Assembly (NCBI GenBank): GCA_964019335.1
Contig: OZ025653.1
Location: 728,057-792,056 of the forward strand
Length of the DNA stretch: 64,000 nucleotides
Reading direction: 5' to 3'
Source: Diplonema japonicum
Taxonomy: Eukaryota; Euglenozoa; Diplonemea; Diplonemida; Diplonemidae
Positions 22,089 to 30,261 of the stretch are shown here, one piece after another. Made by a program: the position numbers and the translations under genes. The first letter of the stretch is position 1. Each line of letters begins with the position of its first letter. The notes beneath the pieces are model-generated. The model worked only from the letters and a program-made list of their open reading frames with translations. It was not told the DNA's origin and did no database searches.

Positions 22089-23459
22089 CTAGCTGAAGGC
22101 AACAAGGTTCCCACCAGGGTCAATGGCCACCCCGCCATGCCCAACGGGCACCACCACACCACCGCTGCCGGGATTGGCAGCTGCCGTGACATAAGTAACA
22201 GGGTCAGGCACCCAATGCGGTTCCAGATCAGTGAGGCCCACACGCAGCCACGCCTGCGTTTGGTGTGGCGGGCGCCCTGAAGCAGGCCATTCCCCCTTTA
22301 GGATACCGTGGCCTTCTTTAGCTTGTTCCAAGGTTCCCACCTTCCATCTGTTGTGCGGGTCTATGAACAAGATGTAGCCTGTGTTTGCGGTGTACGTCGT
22401 GTTGTCCTGCATTGTGTACAGCCCTGTTACCTCTGGGAAGGTCTCAGAGTGCAGGTAGCAGCATTCCTTGAGACCCCCTCGCCACTTCAGGAAGTCCTGC
22501 CCCCTGCAGTGTTCCCACGCATCCCCCCTCCACACACACATGTCCACGCTGCCTCCTTGCAGGTAACTCTGAATATAGTAGTGTAGGTAGTGCTCGTTGA
22601 TGGGGTGCTCTATTTGCTTGGCGTCCATTTTAAGCCTGCACAGTGGGGGCTCCATGCTGCCTGCTGTATAGTTCAGGGAGCCCATCAGGCCGTCAAAAAA
22701 GTCATCCGCGGCTGTGATGCAGTACAGGTCCGACTCAGTGCGTACTGTGCAGGATGGCCCTCGGGGCTCAGAAGAGGTTGCGGGCAGCTGCGGTGGACTG
22801 GCTTGTTTCAAATGGTTTAGCTTAGCCTCCCAAGTCATATCCGTCCAGTCTGGACCCACCTGCTGCGATACTGCTCTGCGTGCGTCAGGTGTGTATTTCA
22901 ACACCTTCTGCTTGAATGGCAACTCTGTAAGTTCTGTGGCGTGGGTCTGCGCAGAGTTCCGCTGCACCTTGTGTGCTTGTATCTGCCCCTCCATCGCCTC
23001 TTGGTACATCTTGCACCTTTCTTCGATGTTCCTCGCCTCGCGCTCCAACACCTTCTGCCGTTCTTCTACTTCCTTCTGCTGCTTCACCACCTGGTCCCTC
23101 CATTTCAGCACAGTCTGTGTCATGTTCTCCATGTCCTTCTTCTTCACTTGCACTTCATTCTCATACATCTCCTTCTCAGCCAGCAAGGTCGCCCAGTTCC
23201 TGTTCCGTCTTATACTTGGTGTGTAGCGGTCTGCTTCCTCAAATGTCTTGCTCATGTTTATAATTCGCAAATTCGTTGCGCGAAAAGGTACATTCCCATT
23301 GCGCAGCTTCACAAGCATACGCCCAGTGTTGGCGTGCGGCCCCAGCACTTCGCCTGTCTCGCCGTTGAGGTGCATGTATTTAGCACCCACTATGTCATGC
23401 ACAATGACAGTATCGCCCGGCTTCGGCGATGGCGGCTCATCTGTGTCCCCGTCGGACAT
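22089..23459 (-). CDS. KOW/SH3-like N-domain plus coiled coil protein, unknown role (456 aa)
   Basis: Residues about 12-68 are a small beta barrel: PGDTVIVHDIVGAKYMHLNG, then ETGEVLGPHANTGRMLVKLR and VPFRATNLRI. The HLNG-x-x-G-x-V...GR-x-x-V-x-L-x-x-G...NL pattern is common in eukaryotic SH3-like/KOW-like modules beside protein-interaction domains. Residues about 85-165 form a Lys/Glu/Gln-rich coiled coil. The remaining 290 residues are globular, rich in Trp, Tyr, Cys and His, and not recognised. The sequence is intronless. Nothing indicates catalysis. It ends 63 nt from the next start, so the two could share regulatory sequence. Confidence 0.6.
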   Translation of the reverse strand: MSDGDTDEPPSPKPGDTVIVHDIVGAKYMHLNGETGEVLGPHANTGRMLVKLRNGNVPFRATNLRIINMSKTFEEADRYTPSIRRNRNWATLLAEKEMYENEVQVKKKDMENMTQTVLKWRDQVVKQQKEVEERQKVLEREARNIEERCKMYQEAMEGQIQAHKVQRNSAQTHATELTELPFKQKVLKYTPDARRAVSQQVGPDWTDMTWEAKLNHLKQASPPQLPATSSEPRGPSCTVRTESDLYCITAADDFFDGLMGSLNYTAGSMEPPLCRLKMDAKQIEHPINEHYLHYYIQSYLQGGSVDMCVWRGDAWEHCRGQDFLKWRGGLKECCYLHSETFPEVTGLYTMQDNTTYTANTGYILFIDPHNRWKVGTLEQAKEGHGILKGEWPASGRPPHQTQAWLRVGLTDLEPHWVPDPVTYVTAAANPGSGGVVVPVGHGGVAIDPGGNLVAFS

Positions 23460-23549
23460 GAGAACCTATGTGCGTGGGTGTAGCAGGGTGCTATTCATCG
23501 TATGTAAGAATGTATGTCAGGTTATAAGAACAAAGTGTACTGTAAACTC

Positions 23550-25267
23550 TTAAGCAAAGAGGAAGTACTGCAGCAGTGGGATGACCTGCAGTTTAGAGAA
23601 ATCGGAGAAGAGGTTCTTGACATCTTGTACTGTATCGCACTGCAAGATGCAGCGCCCACGCCAGAGGAAGATGGCAGCAGCGGCAAGTGGGAGTAGCTGG
23701 ATGCTATCATAAGCAATGATTCGATCCCAGAGGTGCAGCACCTGGTCCACTTCAAGGTAACCGGAGAAGGCAGTGAAGATCCAGGGAAAAGCAAGCTCCA
23801 AGGGGCGCATGCCCAGCGAGATACAGTGGTACACGACATCGGGGTTGAAGGTCTGGACCAGCCGCTCGAACAGCTTGCAAAGCGTGATGGCGCTGTCAGG
23901 CTTGCTGCTAAGCGTCTGCAGCTTAACCCAATACCTGCAGAACATTGTACGGAACATGAAGTACACGTCGCTCACGTCTGTGAATATAAAACACAATGGC
24001 GCGCATAGCGCAGCAAGCCCTTGGTACGGGATGACCCCTGACGGTGGGTAGTCAAGGACATCGTTGTGCCCTTTGTCCGCGCCCTTCAAGGTCTCTACGG
24101 CCTTCGACATGTAAGGCTTGCAGTACGGGTCGCGCAGCTGTGCGTGTTGCTAATAAAGATTAAAGCAGCATACCAAAGGCAGAAGCACCCTTTCAAGCAG
24201 GTCGTCGAAAACAAAGTACTTGTCGTCATTCGCACATTCTCGAATATCCCACTTCACCAAGTCGTCCAGAAGCAGCTCGGCCTTCACCACATCTTGTTGC
24301 AACAGGTGCAGGTAGGCGTCTCTCTGTTTAATTGTTGTTGTTGTTTTATAACTAGACACACTTTGTCTTTCGCACACTGCCCATTCATGGTTAGGGGGGA
24401 CAACAGGGTCTTCCACACGACCTTCCGCATAGACACGGGAACGCCTTGTTTCGAATTTTGCCGCAGCTCTGCAGTAGTTCCATTATGCAGGATGGACTGG
24501 AACTGCCGTATCTTCTCTTCGGTGAACTTCTCCTTAAGAACCTCATCCACACCGCACTGTCTTGTGGTGAGCCGCAAGCCGGAGAAAAACGAGATTAACT
24601 CCTCGAGAGAGGGCGTGGCGACCTCCAAGGGGACCATCCCCCATCCCAATATGCGTGTGTTGCAGGACATGTGGTTTAACGGCTGGATCTCAGCTATATG
24701 TTGCAGTAATGTGTTGCTGCCGAAGACCCCGCCTTCCTTTTTGTATGATGGTTTTGGGTCGTGGTCTTCCTTTCCCTCGTCGTCTTTGTGCTGGCCGTTG
24801 TCGTTGTCATTCAGCATCACCTCCCGCGTGTGCCGTGCGATCTCGCTGCGCTGCGTCCGCAGCCGTGCGAAAGGCACATCTAAATCGACAGAAACCCGTT
24901 TCAACTGATCCTGCAGCGTCTGCCTCCACCGTTTCTTCGCCTCGCGAACGCTGTCAAGCGCCTCGTCGAGGACGGGCAGTGTGGGCGCGACTGTGGCACT
25001 TGTCTCTCTCTCCTTACAAGCCTCTTGGATCCCATTAATGCAGTTCATCAGTTTCACTGTGCACCCCATCTCCTCCATTAGCTTCGGCAAATTAGTGCCC
25101 AACGAGTTAGTTGTGTACTTACTTTTTATAATCTCGTCCTTCACTTCCCTCTTTATCTTCGCCGCTAGTGTTGTCTGCTTCAATGCCTTCAGCACCACCT
25201 CTGCCCGCTGCTGCATTGTGGCCCCCTCGGGGTAGCACTCCTCCAGTGCCGCAATCTCATCTTGCAT
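23550..25267 (-). CDS. TBC1D19-like Rab GTPase-activating protein (547 aa)
   Basis: Three exons: 25267-24362, 24323-24174 and 24137-23550 (introns 38 and 36 nt). The splice joins CAKDK to RDAYLHLL and LLPL to LRDPYCKPYMSKAVE, restoring a continuous TBC domain. Family landmarks: SKQGVPVSMRKVVWKTLL near 285-305, a linker with VVKAELLLDDLV and DDKYFVFDDLLERVLLP, then ALCAPLCFIFTDVSDVYFMFR, LCKLFERLVQTFNPDVVYH, LAFPWIFTAFSGYLEVDQVL and LWDRIIAYDSIQLLPLAAAAIF. The order and these blocks match TBC1D19, a divergent TBC family. The canonical IxxDxxR finger is not obvious, though RDAYLHLLQQ sits near it, so GAP activity is uncertain. The N-terminal 200 residues are coiled and charged. This gene is the last host gene before the repeat island. 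Confidence 0.85.
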
Positions 25268-25352
25268 TACAACAGCCTATGGTGTGTTGTGACATTGCTG
25301 AAGTGTTTATCCACCCCATCCTCATCCCCATCCCCCAGGACAAACCAGGAAA

Positions 25353-26128
25353 GGTCAGTGATCTTGGTTGTATTGCGAATGGAAAAATAATCAACACACC
25401 ACAGTGTTCATACGCCAGGTAAAGTTAAAGTGTGCATCATTCCGGTTATTCTGAATCCCCCACCCCACCCCAGTAACAAATGGGAAATATCTTATAATTT
25501 TGATGTAAGCTCAGTCCCGACACCTTGCTGCAATGTCGTCAGTGTTGAAGGTAAGTCTTTTCCCTTCAGTCAGGTGGCTCATGCTCTGCAGAACTGAACC
25601 TGTTGTCTGTCATGTCAATCATTCGCTTTACTTCTTCTACCCTTATTTATCTGTCTGTTGTCTGGGCAGTGTTTTGACTGCAGTTGCCACCAAAGGCGTT
25701 AAGTCGATAACTAGCGACTGCAGCTTCGAGCACTGCCTGAGTGGAGGCTTGTAACTAGCACTGTATCAGTGAGTAGTAGTAGTGGTGTCCGCATAAGGTA
25801 TCTTCGGACATATGCTTGTTTTGTTGTTGTGTTGATCATCAGAGTGTGTGTCAGTGCCGCAATGCTCCCATCCCCATCCCCACCCCCCAGGACAAACCAG
25901 TAAAGAGGTCAGTGATCTTGGTTGTATTGCGAATGGAAAAATAATCAACACACCACAGTGTTCATACGCCAGGTAAAGTTAAAGTGTGCATCATTCCGGT
26001 TATTCTGAATCCCCCACCCCAGTAACAAATTGGGAAATATCTTTGATGCAAGCTCAGTCCCGACACCTTGCTGCAATGTCGTCAGTGTTGAAGGTAAGTC
26101 TTTTCCCTTCAGTCAGGTGGCTCATGCT
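25353..26128. repeat. 554-bp tandem/dispersed repeat, copy I (1.4 units)
   Basis: Unit 1 starts at 25353 and unit 2 at 25907 (period 554). The same unit occurs at 32705-33258 plus a partial unit, at 59870 onward and at 63313 onward, nearly without mismatch. Each unit holds a G+T-rich half and a motif with GTAAGT, a short pyrimidine tract and CAG. Unit 2 is cut at 26128 where the transposon left end begins. Short frames inside are not conserved as proteins beyond the repeat identity. Confidence 0.85.
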
Positions 26129-26167
26129 CCAAAAAAACTCGGACATTTTTCCGTCCGGGAGTTTTTC
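26129..26167. repeat. Transposon left terminus (39 bp)
   Basis: Begins CCAAAAAAACTCGGAC and ends GTCCGGGAGTTTTTC. The inner 22 bp (26146-26167) is the part repeated in inverted orientation at the right end. Confidence 0.7.
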
Positions 26168-26411
26168 TGGGGAAAAGTCTTTTTTACGGAAGGGGGGTAG
26201 CAGCTCCTGCTTTTTTTCCCATACCACCATGTTTGCCTGGAAGGGCTTTGCAGACTCGTATGCAGAGCCAAAATGTTTACCCTGCGTGGCAGTTTGAATT
26301 TTTTTTCCCTCCCTTTCAATGCACCAACAAACAGCACCCACAGGATCTTAACTTCAATCTCATAAACCCGTACTTCTTTCGTCAAATGACCAGTTCGACT
26401 ACCAAGGCACG

Positions 26412-28329
26412 TTGAGCAACTGGCTTGTGAGGCACCCAACTTTGGTTGCTGACACTTCCGACCAGCTCACCCCCCGAGAGGTGGAGGAGATAAACTCCTT
26501 ACACCGGGCCAAGAAGGCCAGAACAAACCCCCGAAAGCAGCTCCAGCTCCCGAAGGATACTAAAGCCCTTATTGGGCGATACGCTGCTACCCACGGCGTC
26601 GCGGCGGCCAGGTCGTGGTACCGCACGAAAGAGGGGGTGGAACTAGCAACGTCCAGTATTTCCGACTGGAAAAAAAACTTTGGAGGCTCTGTTGGGCCTG
26701 TTGCTGCCCCCTTTACCGTCGGTCGCAAACCTCTTCTGGCCGAGGCAGAGACTGCCAAGGTTTTTGCTTGGGTCGATAGGCAAAACGAACTTGGCGAGCC
26801 TATCTCAGCGCAACAAATATGCACCTATGCAGAAGGGCTGCTGCGCGCTAATCCAGCCCGAAAGACAGAGCTGGTAGACTTTGGTGGGGCACTGTCCTTT
26901 TCCACCAGCTGGGCTGACAAGCTTTGCAGCAGGAAAGGCTACAAAAGCCGCAGGCCCACCACCGGAAAACCTGGAAACGAGAAGGACAAAGAGAGGGCAC
27001 GCTGTTTCGCCATGCAATTCAGGTCAATAATCGACACCCATAAAGTAAGGCCTGAATTGGTCTGGAATATGGACCAAACCTCCCTGCAGCTGTTGCCGTT
27101 GGGGTTAAAAACCAAAACGAAAAGGGGTGCAAAGGTCGTAAAAGTCCGTGGCTTGGGGGACAAACGGGCCATAACCGGACAGCTGGCTGTCTCCCTGGCT
27201 GGGGATAAGTTGCATCCGCAACTTATATACAAAGGCAGAACGGAACCTGCAGCCGACAGGGTTTATCCAGGGTCCGTGCCCCGGGTCAAGCACCCGCCCG
27301 CCGAATGGAGCCTAACGGCATCGCCCAGTCATTGGGCTAATTATGATTCACTCAGTATCTGGGTCAAAAAGCTGTTTCTTCCTTTTTGCAGTAAAACCAT
27401 CGATTCTCATGGTTTTGCCCCGAACGAGTCGATTCTGCTGCTTGTCGATGACTACAACTGTCATTCGACCGATGAGTTTTTGGAGTTGTTCGAAGGCACA
27501 AACGTGCACATTGCTTTTGTCCCCCCTGGGCTCACCTACATGGTTCAACCGATGGATATTGGGTTGAACGCAGCTGTAAAAGCATCTATTAAGAACAGTT
27601 ATAAAAAGTGGGCCACACGAAGGCTCGACAAGCTGATTGCCTCAGGGGCGGCGGCTGAATCATGGGAGGTGCCCTCTACTAGCTCGATTAAAGGGCCTCA
27701 CTTGAGGTATGCCACGAGGCTTTTTCTTTTCCTGTTTTTTTCCTAGGTGGGTCGAAACAGCCTGGGATGCTGTCTCCGGCCAGTCGATCAGGAACAGCTG
27801 GGCTTCCTGTTTTGGCCACTACCTGGAACCCGGATGGAGCCCAATTTGGGAGTTTTCGGTACTTGCTGCATACGCCGGTGTTGCGTGTGTGCTGGCTGTT
27901 GGAAAAACATGGGAGGAAGAGTGGGAAGAGGACTGGGGCTGGGAGGAGGTCTGGGAAGAGGAGGAAGACGAGTACTCCCTATATGCCAGGCTTGCCCAGG
28001 ACATGGAGCATGGACGTGTGGAAGTCATCGACGTAGATGCATCTTCCGACACGACCACCGTGTCCGCCGCCTCGACGATAACCGAAGAAACCTTTTCCGT
28101 TTCTTCAGACTCGTCAGTGGAGATACTCCCCAGTCTCACCCAGCAACGGCTGGATGACGCTGCCGCCAGGAGGGCCGCCAAGAAGGCAACAGCTAAGCCT
28201 GCAAGAAAGAAGGCAGCAGCTAAGCCCACAGGCAAGAAGGCAGCAGCTAAGCCCGCAAGCAAGAAGGCAGCAGCTAAGCCCGCAGGCAAGAAGGCAGCGG
28301 CCAAACCCGGAGGCAAGGTAGCACAGTAG
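26412..28329 (+). CDS. pogo/Tigger-type DDE transposase with acidic and histone H1-like tail (625+ aa)
   Basis: Two exons: up to 27706, then 27747-28329 (40-nt intron 27707-27746). The frame is open from 26352 but has no ATG, so the first exon's start is unresolved. Residues counted from 26412: psq-like HTH (about 45-90), Tc5/CENP-B-type HTH (about 100-180; GRKPLLAEAE, then SWADKLCSRKGY), DDE core with WNMDQTS (Asp221), LLLVDDYNCHST (Asp346) and FVPPGLTYMVQPMDIG (Asp382), a D-D-35-D spacing. Exon 2 continues WVETAWDAVSGQSIRNSW, the conserved block after the DDE core, which supports the splice. A Glu/Trp-rich stretch follows, then VEVIDVDASSD (SUMO-interacting-motif-like) and five KKAAAKPAG-type repeats. 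The gene has no obvious breaks and may be recently active. Confidence 0.85.
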
Positions 28330-28548
28330 ATAGCTCTACCCCCCCTTTTTTTTCTTTTCTTTTTGCCTTTTATCAATCAGTTTTATCTTGAGCTTTATGC
28401 CCACACGGTATCTTCTTCCAGGGATAATACGGACACGAAACACATGACCCAGATACCCAGTGGTTTGGTGGCGGTTTCTTCGCGCGGTTGCCGTTTGCCA
28501 GGCCAGTATGTAGGTGGTAGTGGACCAGGCCCCCTGACAACCTTACAG

Positions 28549-28619
28549 GAAAAACTCCCGGACGGAAAAACTCCCGGACACCAAAAAAACTCGGACATTT
28601 TTCCGTCCGGGAGTTTTTC
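28549..28619. repeat. Transposon right terminus: tandem plus inverted arms
   Basis: Two tandem copies of GAAAAACTCCCGGAC (28549 and 28565) are followed by a direct copy of the 39-bp left terminus (28581-28619). The first 22 nt and last 22 nt are perfect inverted repeats, so the 71-nt segment can fold into a long hairpin. Confidence 0.75.
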
Positions 28620-29270
28620 GTTTTACAGTAAATAAAAAAAAGCGCAATCACTCAGTGAAGAAATGAAATCCACCATGATAGGTACTATAAGGTTCGCGAA
28701 GACCCGCCCAAGAAATGATTAAAAAAGGGGTGGGTTCTCCTCATTTTATATAAGAATTTCTGAACGCTTGAAGCGTGGAAGGGAAAGGGTTGCAAGAGTG
28801 CAGCGAGCAGCCTTCACCCACGTCGCAACAAAGGGCTGAGCTAGCGACGACAGGGCCCTGTGCAGACGTATAGGAGAAGCAGTGACAACGATTGTCCTTA
28901 AGAATACTACGGTAGCGTTGCAGGCACGAATGGTGTTGAGCGACGTTCGATAAAGGTTGGCATATGGCGGGATTTATGACAATGACAGCAGCTTGGCGCC
29001 GTCGAAAGTAAAGGTTCCGCATTGCCGCCGGTAATCAAGTAGTCACTCCAAAGGAACTAAATGGATAAAACGTTTTTAAGGTATTGCAAACCACACGGCC
29101 GGATGAGTAGCACGGTCACGCGCCAGACACAAGAACACACAGTCATGGTCATGTAAATTGCATCCTTTGGACAACGAGATAGATGGAACAATGTTAGAAA
29201 GCACTTGGTCAACTGCATGAGTGGTGGAGTCGACCAAGGGTGCCAAGGTGGGTTGTGGTGTGCCAGACGG
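28620..29270. other. Intergenic, with 3' flank of the GNAT gene
   Basis: No gene is recognised. The right portion (about 29080-29270) is shared with sequence downstream of the second GNAT gene (about 62250-62448), so it belongs to a duplicated segment. The left part is unrelated to the repeat interrupted at 26128. Confidence 0.55.
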
Positions 29271-29990
29271 TCATGCGGCTTGAGCGTGTGTTTCACGCAG
29301 GGCCGACAGTTTGGTGAGCTGCTGGCCTTCAGCGTTGAAGTTCGAGGGTTCAAGCCATGCCTTGAAGGCCCGCTGCATCGCAGGCCACTCGCTGTCGAGA
29401 ATCGAGAACCACGCTGTATCACGGTTGCGCCCCTTGTAGACGATGGCCTGGCGGAACACACCCTCCGCAGTGAACCCGAAACGCTCAGCAGCACGACATG
29501 ATGGCTCGTTTAAGGAGTCACACTTCCACTCGTAGCGGCGGTAGCCCAGCTCGAACACGTGTGACATCATCAGGTACATGGCTTCCGTGGCTGCACGCGT
29601 GCGTTGCAAAAGCGGCGAGTAGGCAATGGAGCCCACTTCGACTGTGCCCTGTGCCTGGTTGATACGCATGTAGCTTGCGTAGCCAACTGCCTTTCCGGTG
29701 GCCAGGTCAATGATCGTGAAGAAGGGCTGTTCGAGCACACCGCTCTTCTCTGTGGCCCATTTCCGCATCGCCTCAAGTGTCATGAGTGGCTCCGAGTAAT
29801 GGTATGTCCAGGTGGAGCCAGTCGGGTTGTGCATGAACGACTCGTACAGCTCGTCGGCATGTTCTGCAGCAAGCGGTTCCAAACGTGTGTAGAGTCCCAT
29901 CATCCTCGTGCCACCGGGGTACAGGGCTTCCTTCCAATCCAGAACCTCGTGCCCGATGGGTTGGCCGAACTCGTTCATACGTTGAGTCAT
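29271..29990 (-). CDS. GNAT-family N-acetyltransferase, paralogue 1 (239 aa)
   Basis: Intronless frame of 239 codons of the RimJ/RimL-like Acetyltransf_3 type. N-terminal landmark FGQPIGHEVLDWKEA, then RLEPLAAEHADELYESF, FTIIDLATGKAVGYASYMRI, VEVGSIAYSPLLQRTRAATEA (acetyl-CoA-binding segment), FELGYRRYEWKCDSLNEPS, RAAERFGFTAEGVFRQAIVYKGRNRDTAWFSIL. The substrate is unknown. Bacterial and fungal proteins share this whole layout, including the MTQR-NEFGQPIG start, so lateral acquisition is plausible. The last roughly 127 codons and the 3' flank are identical to the second copy at 62449-63165, while the N-terminal half differs. It sits beside the methionine synthase gene in the repeat island. 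Confidence 0.9.
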   Translation of the reverse strand: MTQRMNEFGQPIGHEVLDWKEALYPGGTRMMGLYTRLEPLAAEHADELYESFMHNPTGSTWTYHYSEPLMTLEAMRKWATEKSGVLEQPFFTIIDLATGKAVGYASYMRINQAQGTVEVGSIAYSPLLQRTRAATEAMYLMMSHVFELGYRRYEWKCDSLNEPSCRAAERFGFTAEGVFRQAIVYKGRNRDTAWFSILDSEWPAMQRAFKAWLEPSNFNAEGQQLTKLSALRETHAQAA

Positions 29991-30261
29991 GTTTCCTGTT
30001 TAGTGTGAAGTATTATCTGTTGACTCATCCAATCTAGATACTTAAAATAAAACAACACAGAGCCACTAGCGCCCTGCGCGAGACTATCCATCGCCCGCTG
30101 TTCCTTTTCAGTGCAACTCAACCAAAATTGAATACATCGATGTATTTCAGAGTGAGAGGGCACAGTAAATGAAAGGATGAGACGAGAGTCCTGCTGCAAA
30201 GGGACAAGAGAAAGGGATGGGAAGTGAGGGTTTCATTAATTAAAACACTAAGGTTACATCG

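Larger units (their letters stand above)
26129..28619 (+). mobile_element. pogo/Tigger-like DNA transposon with complex ends
   Basis: The interval is bounded by a 39-bp sequence found in the same orientation at 26129-26167 and 28581-28619. Adjacent to the right copy, 28549-28570 is an exact 22-bp inverted copy of its inner part. The transposase gene lies between. The left end interrupts the 554-bp repeat. The right flank is unrelated sequence, so no target duplication is visible and a rearrangement or nested insertion is likely. Confidence 0.65.

Noticed and set aside
25101-25130. Possible extra intron in the TBC gene (GTAAGTACACAACTAAC...)
   Set aside because: The interval is open in frame and the encoded peptide continues naturally; no CAG with the usual spacing follows closely.
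25766-25951. A 61-codon minus frame (and a 73-codon plus frame) found at each repeat copy
   Set aside because: The frames are preserved only because the repeat copies are nearly identical; composition is not protein-like and no start context or domain is seen.
27819-28376. 185-codon minus-strand frame opposite the transposase tail
   Set aside because: It is the antisense shadow of the repetitive KKAAAKPAG coding sequence.
28741-29022. 93-codon minus frame right of the transposon
   Set aside because: No domain, no splice or leader signals, and composition differs from neighbouring genes; kept as intergenic.
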